A stretch of DNA of 64,000 nucleotides from Gallibacter sp963558965. GTDB taxonomy: Bacteria > Bacillota > Clostridia > Peptostreptococcales > Anaerovoracaceae. Of the stretch, positions 25,534 to 34,797 are shown piece after piece. The translations under genes and the position numbers were made by a program. The notes under the pieces are model-generated. The model made no database searches. It was not told the DNA's origin and saw only the letters and a list, made by a program, of their open reading frames with translations. Each line of letters begins with the position of its first letter. Within the stretch, counting starts at the first letter, position 1. The DNA lies in NCBI GenBank assembly GCA_963558965.1, contig CAUWIT010000008.1, positions 1-64,000 on the forward strand, in the 5' to 3' direction.

Positions 25534-27501
25534 TTACAGCCTTGCCTTGTATTGAAAAACTTGATCTCTAATCATAGCCGCCTTTTCAAATTGCAAGTCC
25601 GCCGCTGCTTTTTTCATTTCTTTTTCCAATTTCTTTACAAATTCTTTTAATTCCTTTTTAGTCATTTCCAAAGGCTTTTTATCAACCACTTCATCTTCAA
25701 CAGCCTTAGTCGCCTCAATAACTTCACGCACAGATTTTTTAATAGTTTGCGGCGTTATGCCGTGTTCCTCATTGTACTTCATCTGTATTTCACGTCTTCT
25801 AGCAGTTTCATCTATAGCATATTGCATAGCAGGACTTATTTCATCAGCATACATCACAACTCTGCCCTGAGCATTTCTTGCAGCTCGCCCAATAGTTTGC
25901 ACCAGCGAAGTTTCATTCCTCAAAAAACCACGCTTGTCAGCGTCTAAAATTGCTACCAAGCTAACTTCAGGTATATCAAGTCCCTCTCTTAAAAGGTTGA
26001 TGCCCACCAAAACATCGAAAACATCCATTCGCAAGTCGCGTATTACCTCAAGTCGCTCTAAGGTGTCAATTTCGCTGTGGAGATATCTTACTTTTACCCC
26101 CGCGGATTTTAGATAATCAGTTAAAGACTCAGACATTTTTTTAGTCAATGTAGTTACAAGAACCTTGTTGCCCTTTTCAACTTCCTTGTTGATTTCCCCA
26201 AGGAGATGGTCTATTTGTCCTTCAGTAGGAATGACACTTATCTCAGGGTCAAGGAGTCCTGTTGGTCTTATAATTTGTTCTGCGCTTATACCGCCTGATT
26301 CCTCTTTTTCATAATCAGCTGGAGTAGCACTGACATACATAATCTTATCCTTGATTTTTTCGAATTCTTCAAACTTAAGAGGTCTGTTATCTAGTGCTGA
26401 TGGCAATCTAAAACCGTAATCAACTAATGAGCTTTTTCTTGATCTATCCCCTGCGTACATGGCTCTAAGCTGAGGCAACATAACGTGGGATTCGTCAATA
26501 ATAATCAAGAAATCATCTGGAAAATAGTCTATTAGGGTATATGGTCTAACTCCCGGCTCTAGTCCGTTTAAATGGCGAGAATAATTTTCAATGCCCTTGC
26601 ATCTGCCTATTTCTCTTAGCATTTCAAGGTCGTACCTAGTTCTCTGCTCTATTCTCTGAGCTTCGAGAAGTTTGCCCTCAGACTTAAACCATTCCACCCT
26701 CTCATTTAGCTCCTCCGAAATAGTGCCCAAGGCCCTTTCCATATTTTCTTCGGTTGTTACATAGTGGGATGCAGGATAAATCGCTACGTGATTTCTAAGT
26801 GCAATTATTTCTCCTGTAATTGGATTTAACTCTTTTATAGTTTCCACTTCATCTCCAAAGAGCTCTATTCTAACTGCATTTTCCTCGCCTACTGGGAAAA
26901 TATCGATAATATCTCCACGCACTCTAAAAGTACCACGCTCAAAAGCTAGATCGTTTCTGTCATATTGTATATCGACAAGTTTTCTCATAAGCTCTTCCCT
27001 AGGTTTTTCCATACCTGGTCTAAGTGATATAACTTGTTTTTCATAGTCGATAGGCGAACCTAAACCGTAAATACATGAAACAGAAGCCACTATAATTACA
27101 TCGTTTCTCTCACCTAAAGCTGCTGTTGCACTGTGACGCAACTTTTCTATTTCCGCATTTATATCCGAATCTTTTTCAATATATGTATCCGTTGAAGCAA
27201 CATAAGCCTCTGGCTGATAATAATCGTAATAACTTACAAAGTATTCTACTGCATTTTCAGGAAAAAACTCCTTCATCTCTCCATGAAGCTGGGCAGCCAG
27301 TGTCTTATTGTGGGAAATTATAAGGGTGGGTTTTTGCATTTTTTCTATAACATTTGCCATTGTATAAGTTTTACCCGAACCTGTAACACCCAAAAGAGTC
27401 TGTGCTTTTTTCCCCGATTTAAAGCCATTTACAAGTTTTTCTATAGCTTGAGGTTGATCACCTGTTGGCTCAAATGGAGCATGCAACTTAAACTCAGCCA
27501 T
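25534..27501 (-). CDS. uvrB: Excinuclease ABC subunit B
   Basis: UvrB verifies DNA damage and recruits UvrC for incision. The 655-aa protein shows helicase motif I GVTGSGKTYTMAN, the beta-hairpin region YYDYYQPEAYV, motif II IIDESHVMLPQL, the C-terminal helicase motifs LREGLDIPEV and QTIGRAARN, and the C-terminal UVR coiled coil (EKEMKKAAADLQFEKAAMIRD). CGAAAGGAG precedes the ATG. It heads the uvrB-uvrA operon. No clear LexA box (GAAC-N4-GTTC) was found in the 73-bp gap upstream. Confidence 0.97.
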   Translation of the reverse strand: MAEFKLHAPFEPTGDQPQAIEKLVNGFKSGKKAQTLLGVTGSGKTYTMANVIEKMQKPTLIISHNKTLAAQLHGEMKEFFPENAVEYFVSYYDYYQPEAYVASTDTYIEKDSDINAEIEKLRHSATAALGERNDVIIVASVSCIYGLGSPIDYEKQVISLRPGMEKPREELMRKLVDIQYDRNDLAFERGTFRVRGDIIDIFPVGEENAVRIELFGDEVETIKELNPITGEIIALRNHVAIYPASHYVTTEENMERALGTISEELNERVEWFKSEGKLLEAQRIEQRTRYDLEMLREIGRCKGIENYSRHLNGLEPGVRPYTLIDYFPDDFLIIIDESHVMLPQLRAMYAGDRSRKSSLVDYGFRLPSALDNRPLKFEEFEKIKDKIMYVSATPADYEKEESGGISAEQIIRPTGLLDPEISVIPTEGQIDHLLGEINKEVEKGNKVLVTTLTKKMSESLTDYLKSAGVKVRYLHSEIDTLERLEVIRDLRMDVFDVLVGINLLREGLDIPEVSLVAILDADKRGFLRNETSLVQTIGRAARNAQGRVVMYADEISPAMQYAIDETARRREIQMKYNEEHGITPQTIKKSVREVIEATKAVEDEVVDKKPLEMTKKELKEFVKKLEKEMKKAAADLQFEKAAMIRDQVFQYKARL

Positions 27502-27574
27502 AAGATTTTCTCCTTTCGTACATATTTATCTTACTTTTATCTTAACATTTAGATTATATCACAATATAAAATTA

Positions 27575-28774
27575 TCAATCATGTAAAGTGCTGTATTCTA
27601 AACCTAAAGCACTTTTTCTATAACAAATTCTTTTCTTATCGCCTATAGATGTGCTTTCGTACTCACTTCTTGACACTGTATAAATTTTTCTTTCTCCGTT
27701 GCAATATACATATAGCTCCCTGTCTCTAGTTTTGCCACTGCTAATATGTTTTTCTATAACAACTACTTCTTGATGTGTTGTGCCATCTACAGTCGTTAAA
27801 AAATTCACTGGAAAACAAATTGTAAATGCAATCAAAAAAGCGGCAAAAGCAACTGAAAGTTTTCGAGCAAACCTTTGATTTTCTTCACATCTTGAGGACT
27901 TAATTATAAATGGTATCAAAAGTATTACTGTAGTAATTGCTGTAAACTTCATATAGCTTCCAAAATCATAATTAAATAACTTAGATACATTTAAACATAA
28001 AAGAAATGCAATTGCAGCTCCAATAACCGGCATTTGATACACATCTTGCCCTCTTTTAGTTTTCACATCTATAAAAATATACGGATAATATTTAATATAC
28101 AAAGCGTATTCGATTAATAGAACAGCAATAAATATAATCATCATAGACTTGCCGTTTACAAAATATGCAACAACATCACCTAATATAAGCAACCATCCCA
28201 CAATCTTAATGATTTTTCTATTTTTTTCGATTTCCTCTTTTTCCTTTACTTTAACCATTTTTTGGGCTATTTTCCCCTCGTTAAAAACAGACTTATAGTA
28301 ATTTCGCTCAATCCAGTTTAGGGCACAAACAAACTTTGACACGTCTTTGCCTTGCTCTACTAAAACGCCAAAATCTACAAACTCTATGCCATTCCTGTCT
28401 AACGCATCAAACAAAACTTCTTCATTTTTTAACATTGTATCCAAAGTGATTATTCTGTTGTATTTTTTGTCTATAAGTGCAAATTGCACCCTATCACTTA
28501 AAGGAACTGCTAAGATGCAGCGAATGTCCCCATACTTCACATGCTGCTCCTTTTTAATTAGATAGCTAAAAACAATTTCATCTTCATTTACCACAATCAA
28601 CTGCTTTTTGTAAGCTAAAATCAAAACTATTCCCAAGATAACAAAAGGCATAAAGCAAATCCCAGCTCCAATGTGACCCGTAATAAATGTTGCAATCACA
28701 ATTACACCAAACACCGCCGTTGTTACTAACCCTATATTTTTAACTAATTTACTCAATCTAACTACATTGTCCAT
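27575..28774 (-). CDS. Multi-pass membrane protein of unknown function
   Basis: I do not recognise this 399-aa protein. It has two N-terminal membrane segments (about 14-33 and 37-53). A cytoplasmic stretch then resembles a membrane-linked PH-like domain (IVVNEDEIVFSYLIKKEQHVKYGDI). Several later hydrophobic helices follow (about 190-235, 255-300 and 310-335), and the C-terminal tail is soluble and beta-rich. The start at 28774 follows AAAGGAGAAAAGG. A longer frame to 28822 would overlap the LysR stop. It lies 25 bp after the LysR gene on the same strand and may be co-transcribed with it. Confidence 0.75.
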   Translation of the reverse strand: MDNVVRLSKLVKNIGLVTTAVFGVIVIATFITGHIGAGICFMPFVILGIVLILAYKKQLIVVNEDEIVFSYLIKKEQHVKYGDIRCILAVPLSDRVQFALIDKKYNRIITLDTMLKNEEVLFDALDRNGIEFVDFGVLVEQGKDVSKFVCALNWIERNYYKSVFNEGKIAQKMVKVKEKEEIEKNRKIIKIVGWLLILGDVVAYFVNGKSMMIIFIAVLLIEYALYIKYYPYIFIDVKTKRGQDVYQMPVIGAAIAFLLCLNVSKLFNYDFGSYMKFTAITTVILLIPFIIKSSRCEENQRFARKLSVAFAAFLIAFTICFPVNFLTTVDGTTHQEVVVIEKHISSGKTRDRELYVYCNGERKIYTVSRSEYESTSIGDKKRICYRKSALGLEYSTLHD

Positions 28775-28799
28775 AACCTTTTCTCCTTTATTTCCCTCA

Positions 28800-29690
28800 T
28801 TATAAATTGGATTTATCCGCAAGCTCCACCAATTTTAAAACATCTTCATCGGCATCTAAGCTATATAAAAGTCCATACGGGATACTGTAATCCCAACGAA
28901 CAGGTATAGATACAAGACCTGGATGAACTTCCTGCCAACACTCAATCGTTAGCAAAACATTTTCCGTTTCGGCACACCTGTTAAACACAGATAAATCGTA
29001 AAATTGTGGTGTATCCTCAATATGTATCTTTGGATGGTTTTTTTCTAAATCATTTCGTATAAAATCATTTACCCCCGAATCTCCTTTACTAACCATCATC
29101 AATGTATACCCGTATAAATCCTCAACATCGATACAAGATTTATTTGCTAGGGGATGATCACGAGCAACTGCAATCATCTTTTTGTACCTGCCAAGAGGCA
29201 AAAAATTACATAGAGATAGCCACGCCTTGGAATCGCAAACACCAATTAAAAAATCAAATTTTTCACCGAGTTTCTTTATTTCAGATAAAATCCCCTCATG
29301 GTCATCCTCAAAAGGCACAAGGTGCAATTTGTAATCTGGAAAATGATTGTTAATCTTGTACCACAGATCTATGAATGGCTTTGCTGGGTTTAGCATAGAA
29401 GTGCCTACGCAAAAGGTTGTATCGCATCTCCCTGACATTTCAACCGCTTCCGAAATAGACTTGTTGGAATAGTCAATCATAAACTTAGCATTGCGATAAA
29501 TCACCTCACCCGCTGCTGTCAACCTAACACCAGCCGATGTTCTATCTATTAATTTTAAGTTCAGATGTTCCTCTAAACTGTTCATCTGTTTCATCACAGC
29601 AGTTGGAGATATAAAAAGCTCATCAGCTGCTTTTGTAAAACTTCCACAGTTTACAACCGTTATAAAAGTATTGAGTAATGGATTGTACAT
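28800..29690 (-). CDS. LysR-family regulator, likely controller of the divergent redox operon
   Basis: This 296-aa protein has an N-terminal LysR helix-turn-helix (SFTKAADELFISPTAVMKQMNSLEEHLN, visible as AADELFISPTAV and LEEHLNLKL) and a C-terminal effector domain (about 90-290). The start at 29690 follows AGGAGGTGTAAA. The gene is divergent from the flavodoxin operon, with a palindrome (29702-29720) immediately upstream of its ribosome binding site, the standard layout for a LysR regulator that represses itself and controls the neighbouring operon. Effector unknown. Confidence 0.88.
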   Translation of the reverse strand: MYNPLLNTFITVVNCGSFTKAADELFISPTAVMKQMNSLEEHLNLKLIDRTSAGVRLTAAGEVIYRNAKFMIDYSNKSISEAVEMSGRCDTTFCVGTSMLNPAKPFIDLWYKINNHFPDYKLHLVPFEDDHEGILSEIKKLGEKFDFLIGVCDSKAWLSLCNFLPLGRYKKMIAVARDHPLANKSCIDVEDLYGYTLMMVSKGDSGVNDFIRNDLEKNHPKIHIEDTPQFYDLSVFNRCAETENVLLTIECWQEVHPGLVSIPVRWDYSIPYGLLYSLDADEDVLKLVELADKSNL

Positions 29691-29701
29691 TTTACACCTC
29701 C

Positions 29702-29720
29702 TATAAACTTTTAGTTTATA
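29702..29720. promoter_or_regulatory. Palindromic operator candidate in the LysR/flavodoxin divergent region
   Basis: TATAAACT-TTT-AGTTTATA is a perfect 8-bp inverted repeat 12 bp from the lysR start, in the 119-bp divergent region. It is a likely site for LysR autoregulation. Confidence 0.5.
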
Positions 29721-29809
29721 CGATAGTAACATATGGGAGATTCCATGTCAACGCACACTTGTGTTATCCTAAACTCGATAAAAGAAATGTGAGAAAGGTG
29801 GTATAGATT

Positions 29810-30316
29810 ATGGCAAAAAAACTCATTGCATTTTATTCTAGAGCTGATGAAAACTATGTCAATGGCACATTAAAAATGCTAACTGTTGGAAATACAGAAA
29901 TTGCAGCTGGCATAATAAAAGACCTAACGGGAGGAGATTTTCTGCATATAGAACAAGTCATTCCTTACTCAAAAGGATACAACGATTGCACAGCTGAGGC
30001 AAAAAAAGATCAACAGCAAAATGCTAGACCTAAGTTAAAATACTATCCTAAATCTATTGACGACTACGATGTTATCTACTTAGGTTATCCAAATTACTGG
30101 AGCACCATGCCAATGGCAGTATTTACATTTTTGGAACACTATGATTTTTCCGGAAAAACTATAAAGCCATTTTGCACTCACGAAGGCAGCGGTTTAGGCA
30201 GCAGTATTTCGGATATAAAAAAACTTTGCCCTGAAGCAACAGTTGAAAAAGGAATTGCTATCTACGGTAGCAATGTTGAAAAATCAAGAAAAGATATAGA
30301 AAGTTGGGTGAGATAA
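29810..30316 (+). CDS. Flavodoxin
   Basis: This 168-aa protein has a flavodoxin-like fold: the N-terminal strand KKLIAFYSRADENY provides the FMN phosphate-binding loop, YLGYPNYWSTMPMAV the 60s loop, and CTHEGSGLGSS the 90s loop. It is of the flavodoxin_4 type often paired with cupins and aldo/keto reductases. It likely carries electrons or reduces a small substrate in the cytoplasm. AGAAAGGTGG precedes the ATG. It is the first gene of a four-gene operon, 1 bp before the next gene. Confidence 0.88.
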   Translation: MAKKLIAFYSRADENYVNGTLKMLTVGNTEIAAGIIKDLTGGDFLHIEQVIPYSKGYNDCTAEAKKDQQQNARPKLKYYPKSIDDYDVIYLGYPNYWSTMPMAVFTFLEHYDFSGKTIKPFCTHEGSGLGSSISDIKKLCPEATVEKGIAIYGSNVEKSRKDIESWVR

Positions 30317-30317
30317 T

Positions 30318-31082
30318 ATGAAAAAAGTAACAGCAGGTAGAGATGCATTAGGTAAATTTGCACCTAAATTTGCACAGTTAAATGACGATGTTCTTTTCGG
30401 TGAAGTATGGTCAAGAGAAGACAAAATGTCACCTCACGATCGCTCAATGGCTACAGTTACAGCTTTGGTCGCTCAAGGCATTTGCGACAGCTCCCTAGAA
30501 CATCACCTAATTACAGCAAAAGAAAATGGCATTACAAAAACTGAAATCTCAGAGTTATTAACTCATATAGCCTTTTACGTTGGCTGGCCAAAAGCCTGGG
30601 CTGCATTTAGACTAGCAACAGAAGTTTGGAAAGAACCCACTGACCAAAATTCAAATAAACAGGATTTAAAAGCTACCCATCAAGGTTCAATGATATTTCC
30701 TATTGGAGAACCAAATGACGGTTTTGCGAAATATTTTGTTGGACAAAGTTATCTAGCACCCCTATCAACAGAACAAGTAGGTATCTTCAATGTTACCTTT
30801 GAACCAGCTTGCCGCAATAACTGGCATATCCACAAAGCCTCAAAAGGCGGCGGCCAAATACTTATCTGTATAGCTGGCAAAGGATATTATCAAGAATGGG
30901 GCAAGGATGCTCAGTTGCTTGTGCCTGGCGATGTAGTAAATATCCCACCAGGAGTTAAGCATTGGCACGGCGCTGTAAAAGATAGCTGGTTTTCACATAT
31001 TGCTATTGAAGTGCCTGGAGAAGATACACAAACACAATGGTGTGAACCAGTTTGTGATGAAGAATACGGAAAACTTAAATAA
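30318..31082 (+). CDS. Carboxymuconolactone decarboxylase-cupin fusion protein
   Basis: This 254-aa fusion has an N-terminal CMD/AhpD-like helical domain (about residues 15-105, LVAQGICDSSLEHH and GWPKAWAAF). The usual CxxC is absent, since only a single Cys appears there. The C-terminal cupin (about 135-235) has metal ligands in NNWHIHKASKGGGQ and the second cupin motif PGDVVNIPPGVKHWHGA. Such fusions are common in redox operons and their substrate is unknown. It lies between flavodoxin and aldo/keto reductase genes. Confidence 0.87.
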   Translation: MKKVTAGRDALGKFAPKFAQLNDDVLFGEVWSREDKMSPHDRSMATVTALVAQGICDSSLEHHLITAKENGITKTEISELLTHIAFYVGWPKAWAAFRLATEVWKEPTDQNSNKQDLKATHQGSMIFPIGEPNDGFAKYFVGQSYLAPLSTEQVGIFNVTFEPACRNNWHIHKASKGGGQILICIAGKGYYQEWGKDAQLLVPGDVVNIPPGVKHWHGAVKDSWFSHIAIEVPGEDTQTQWCEPVCDEEYGKLK

Positions 31083-31106
31083 ATAAAATGGGAGGAGAAG
31101 AATTCT

Positions 31107-31964
31107 ATGAATTACATTACATTATCAAATGGTGTAAAAATGCCACAACTTGGATACGGTGTATATCAAGTAACAAAAGACGAATGTGAACGTTGCGTAT
31201 CAGATGCACTAAAAGTAGGATATCGCTCTATCGATACAGCACAATCTTATTTCAATGAAGAAGAAGTTGGAAATGCAATTGCAAAATCCGGTATCCCAAG
31301 AGAAGAAATTTTCTTAACATCAAAAGTTTGGATTGAACACTATGGATACGAAGAATGCAAAAAAAGTGTACTTGAATCTCTAGAAAAACTAAAGACTGAC
31401 TATATAGATTTGATGCTACTTCATCAGCCCTTTGGCGATTATTACGGTGCTTGGAGAGCACTAGAAGAACTTTACGAAAAGGGTAAACTTCGAGCTATTG
31501 GTATCTCTAACTTTTATCCAGACCGTATGATTGATATCGCATCTTTTTCAAAAATCAAACCTATGGTAAATCAAATTGAAATTCATCCTCACAATCAGCA
31601 AGAAACTGCGAAACAATGGAACGAAAAATATGGTTTACAATTGGAAGCATGGGCACCATTTGGAGAAGGTAGAAGCGGAATGTTTGACCTGCCCGAATTA
31701 AAAGCTATCGGAAGCAAATATGGTAAAACACCAGCACAAGTTATGCTTCGCTGGCATCTACAAAGAGGAATCGTTGTCATTCCTAAGTCAACACATATAG
31801 AGCGAATGGAAGAAAATCTAGATGTTTTTGATTTTGAACTAAATGCTGACGAAATGGCTCAAATTGCACTTTTGGATAAAAAAGAAAGTTCATTCTTTTC
31901 ACATTGTGATCCGAATACAGTAGAATTTTTTGTCGATTTAGTTGAAAAGCGTAAAAATAATTAA
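31107..31964 (+). CDS. Aldo/keto reductase
   Basis: This 285-aa (alpha/beta)8 barrel enzyme reduces carbonyls with NADPH. The catalytic tetrad is visible: Asp and Tyr in YRSIDTAQSYFNE, Lys in FLTSKVWI, and His in LMLLHQPFGDYYGAW. The NADPH-binding C-terminal signature is VVIPKSTHIERMEENLDVFDF. AGGAGAAGAATTCT precedes the ATG. It is the third gene of the LysR-linked operon, 24 bp after the CMD-cupin gene. Confidence 0.93.
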   Translation: MNYITLSNGVKMPQLGYGVYQVTKDECERCVSDALKVGYRSIDTAQSYFNEEEVGNAIAKSGIPREEIFLTSKVWIEHYGYEECKKSVLESLEKLKTDYIDLMLLHQPFGDYYGAWRALEELYEKGKLRAIGISNFYPDRMIDIASFSKIKPMVNQIEIHPHNQQETAKQWNEKYGLQLEAWAPFGEGRSGMFDLPELKAIGSKYGKTPAQVMLRWHLQRGIVVIPKSTHIERMEENLDVFDFELNADEMAQIALLDKKESSFFSHCDPNTVEFFVDLVEKRKNN

Positions 31965-31975
31965 GGAGGATTTAG

Positions 31976-32515
31976 ATGAGTAAAAATGTTTTAATTTTAT
32001 CAGGAAGCCCAAGGAAAAATGGCAACTCCGATTTGTTGTGTGATGAATTTATGCGTGGCGCCATAGAGAGCGGCAATAAAGTTGAAAAAATAAGGGTGGC
32101 CGACAAAAAAATTGCTCCGTGTTCCGGTTGCTATTACTGCAACTCTCACAATGGCCAATGTGCCCATAAGGATGATATGGCCGATATTTTGCAGAAGATT
32201 ATCGATGCTGATGTGATCGTCCTTAGCTCCCCTGTTTATTTTTATTCAATTAGCGCTCAGCTAAAGGCTGTAATCGACCGCACAGTTGCCAGATGGCTTG
32301 AGGTGAAAAACAAGGAATTTTATTATATTGTGACAATGGCCGATGAAGATCTTGCATCTGCTGATACGACTCTCGCTTGTTTCCGCGGCTATGCCGATTG
32401 CGTTGAATGCGCTGTTGAAAAAGGCGTTGTAATCGGGAATGGCGTTTACGATATTGGTGAAGTAAGAGAGACTGCTGTTCCAATGCAGGCATACGAAATG
32501 GGAAAAAGCGTTTGA
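31976..32515 (+). CDS. NADPH-dependent FMN reductase / flavodoxin-family iron-sulfur-like protein
   Basis: This 179-aa flavodoxin-like protein has the FMN phosphate loop LILSGSPRKNGNS and the cysteine cluster CSGCYYCNSHNGQC (residues about 48-61), typical of the iron-sulfur flavoprotein and Isf-like NAD(P)H oxidoreductase group. SPVYFYSISAQLKAVIDR is the family's FMN-contacting loop and helix. AAGGAGGA is 6 nt upstream of the ATG. It is the last gene of the operon. Two base-pair clusters downstream (32604-32639) may form its terminator. Confidence 0.88.
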   Translation: MSKNVLILSGSPRKNGNSDLLCDEFMRGAIESGNKVEKIRVADKKIAPCSGCYYCNSHNGQCAHKDDMADILQKIIDADVIVLSSPVYFYSISAQLKAVIDRTVARWLEVKNKEFYYIVTMADEDLASADTTLACFRGYADCVECAVEKGVVIGNGVYDIGEVRETAVPMQAYEMGKSV

Positions 32516-32603
32516 TTTGATTGAATTCGATTCAATTAAGTACAAGGTGCAGACGACCGAAGGTTGCGACCTGCGTACCTCGGTGGAATCAATGGTAAAT
32601 GTA

Positions 32604-32639
32604 AAAGGACTCCAAGTCAAAAATGACATGGAGTCCTTT
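32604..32639 (+). terminator. Hairpin after the redox operon
   Basis: An 11-bp perfect stem (AAAGGACTCCA at 32604-32614 with TGGAGTCCTTT at 32629-32639) lies about 90 bp past the last gene. The T-tract is short, so termination may be weak. An overlapping 63-codon frame starting with TTG at 32517 runs through this stem, and I do not accept it as a gene. Confidence 0.5.
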
Positions 32640-32740
32640 GGTTTGCTAACTTTAATTTTTGATATTACGGCTAGCAAAGAACAATTTAAAAAGTTCCATA
32701 TTAGTTAATACTAGACCATAAAAGATTAATTACTTTTAAC

Positions 32741-32868
32741 AATCATTAGTCCGGCTGCCTTCACCGTCTTTATTCGTTGGCATTTTTCAGCTGCCTTCAC
32801 TGTCTTTATTCGTTGGCATTTATACAGCTGCCTTCACTGTCTTTATTCGTTGGCACTTACTAATGATT
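32741..32868. repeat. Three tandem 36-37-bp repeats enclosed by an inverted repeat
   Basis: A unit of about 30 bp, starting GCTGCCTTCA and containing TCTTTATTCGTTGGCA, occurs at 32754, 32790 and 32827. The spacing is 36 and 37 bp and there is one base change (CACCG versus CACTG). The block is flanked by AATCATTAGT (32741-32750) and its exact complement ACTAATGATT (32859-32868). There are no unique spacers, so it is not a CRISPR array. Its origin is unknown. Confidence 0.85.
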
Positions 32869-32934
32869 TACACCAGTTTAACATATATTTTATGGAATAT
32901 CAAGTCCAGCTAATTTAATGATTTTAATAATTAT

Positions 32935-33486
32935 TTAAATATAGCAAAACATATCTTTCGCCATTTGCCATAGCTCGTGTAGTAGGTTGTTGTATAGCCC
33001 GACCCATTTTTTTGGTTCTTCTACTTGCATTTGTGGTGTCATCCCCCAAGATTTTTTCATTTTCGGTTCTTGCTCCATAACCCATTCCTTACAATCTTCT
33101 TGGACCTGTAATAGGTGATTTATTAATGTTCCCTCTATATAGCCTCTATACAGAAAGTCCCAATCTTATTCCGTATACGCGCAGGATAGATAGCTTAATC
33201 TTGCCTTGCCAAATTGGTCCAATTTTCCTTCAAATTCCTCTAGTATTATTTCTTCCATTCTGGCTGCTATTTCTTCTGTACTCGCACAATCGTGGAACTC
33301 TGACCCTATACAATACATCTCTTGTTTTTGGTCTTGTTCTATTAGCTGATTTATCAACTCTTCTTCCGTTAAAGCTAGGGGCAATTGATTTAATATCTCT
33401 TTTGCCATTTTCTCTACTGATAAATTCGCTGCTTCGTTGTCTTCTATTCTGTATTTCAATGCTGCCGAGTAAGTTATCATCTTCAT
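32935..33486 (-). pseudogene. TnpV-like transposon protein, split by an in-frame stop
   Basis: One frame runs 552 nt from an ATG at 33486 to a stop at 32935, broken only by TAA at 33166-33168. The upstream part (106 aa) is acidic and not recognised. The part after the stop (DWDFLYRGYIEGTLINHLLQ, then EEPKKWVGLYNNLLHELWQM) resembles the C-terminal half of TnpV-like proteins of Clostridial transposons (GKLNSYL-type and W..K.NNIR-type motifs). No transposase or terminal inverted repeat is in view. It is probably a remnant of a mobile element next to the CRISPR trailer. Recoding is a less likely alternative. Confidence 0.55.
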
Positions 33487-33571
33487 ATCTATTCTCCTGT
33501 CTGTCGCTTTTTTAGTTTGTTATATTTTGTATTTTCTTTTGTTGCTAAAACTTTACAGATAATTTATTACA

Positions 33572-34797
33572 GTTTTAGAATAACGAAAAACTTGAAGGTA
33601 CTAAAACCAATCTACAATAGTAGAAATTGCTTATATTAGTTTTACAGTAACGGAAAACTTAAGGGTACTAAAACTTATTTGCCATTTTGTTTCTCCTTCT
33701 ATTCGTTTTACAGTAACGGAAAACTTAAGGGTACTAAAACCTATGACTATAGGAGAAATAATAAAAAACTAGTTTTACAGTAACGGAAAACTTAAGGGTA
33801 CTAAAACAAATCGATTCCATGTTTATCAGATGAAATAGTTTTACAGTAACGGAAAACTTAAGGGTACTAAAACCCATCAACTTCTACCTGGTTAAATCTA
33901 AACGTTTTACAGTAACGGAAAACTTAAGGGTACTAAAACACTTGTTCTAACAATTCTTCAAGCGATATCGTTTTACAGTAACGGAAAACTTAAGGGTACT
34001 AAAACTATACCTCCCACTATACAATAACATAAAATGTTTTACAGTAACGGAAAACTTAAGGGTACTAAAACTATAATGGAGTTGAACTTAAGGAAAGGAG
34101 GGTTTTACAGTAACGGAAAACTTAAGGGTACTAAAACAATTTTATGCTGTGCGCTCCGTCCCAACTAGTTTTACAGTAACGGAAAACTTAAGGGTACTAA
34201 AACGAATAGCAATAAAAGAACTATATAATAACAGTTTTACAGTAACGGAAAACTTAAGGGTACTAAAACTGAAATTATAAAAGGTACTGAAGCACTAGAG
34301 TTTTACAGTAACGGAAAACTTAAGGGTACTAAAACTCACAAACATTTGATATTACATTCAATGGTGTTTTACAGTAACGGAAAACTTAAGGGTACTAAAA
34401 CACTTGTATTAGTGTATCGTCAATACTTTTAGTTTTACAGTAACGGAAAACTTAAGGGTACTAAAACTGTGAGAAATGTCTACAGCTGCTTTGACAAGTT
34501 TTACAGTAACGGAAAACTTAAGGGTACTAAAACATGTTTGCCTCTGTAAGTGCTACACTTGCAGTTTTACAGTAACGGAAAACTTAAGGGTACTAAAACC
34601 AAATAGAAAGAGAAAGAATCGACTATATTGTTTTACAGTAACGGAAAACTTAAGGGTACTAAAACGGGCTATTATCAATTAATTTGTTTATATTTGTTTT
34701 ACAGTAACGGAAAACTTAAGGGTACTAAAACATGATGACTTTTGACGATCTTAAGACTTTAGTTTTACAGTAACGGAAAACTTAAGGGTACTAAAAC
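33572..34797 (-). CRISPR. Type II-A CRISPR array, 19 repeats and 18 spacers
   Basis: A 36-bp repeat (crRNA sense starts GTTTTAGTACCC and ends TTACTGTAAAAC, read on the minus strand) occurs 19 times with a 66-bp period. Sixteen spacers are 30 bp. Two near the low-coordinate end (33608-33638 and 33741-33771) are 31 bp. The repeat at 33572-33607 differs at several positions and marks the old trailer end. All others are identical. The leader is at the high-coordinate end next to csn2. The repeat begins like the SaCas9 repeat (GTTTTAGTACTC), in line with the compact cas9. No spacer was matched to a source. Confidence 0.98.

Noticed and set aside
32517..32708. A 63-codon plus-strand frame with a TTG start after the FMN reductase gene
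   Set aside because: It has no ribosome binding site, runs through a perfect hairpin likely to be a terminator, and matches no family I know.
32754..32858. Tandem repeats considered as a second CRISPR array
   Set aside because: The units are directly adjacent with only a few linking bases. There are no unique spacers of 26 bp or more.
33126..33515. A 129-codon plus-strand frame rich in Leu/Ser
   Set aside because: It is antisense to the TnpV-like frame, with composition typical of a shadow frame and no ribosome binding site.
34476..34682. A 68-codon frame inside the CRISPR array
   Set aside because: It only translates repeats and spacers and repeats the same peptide with the array period.
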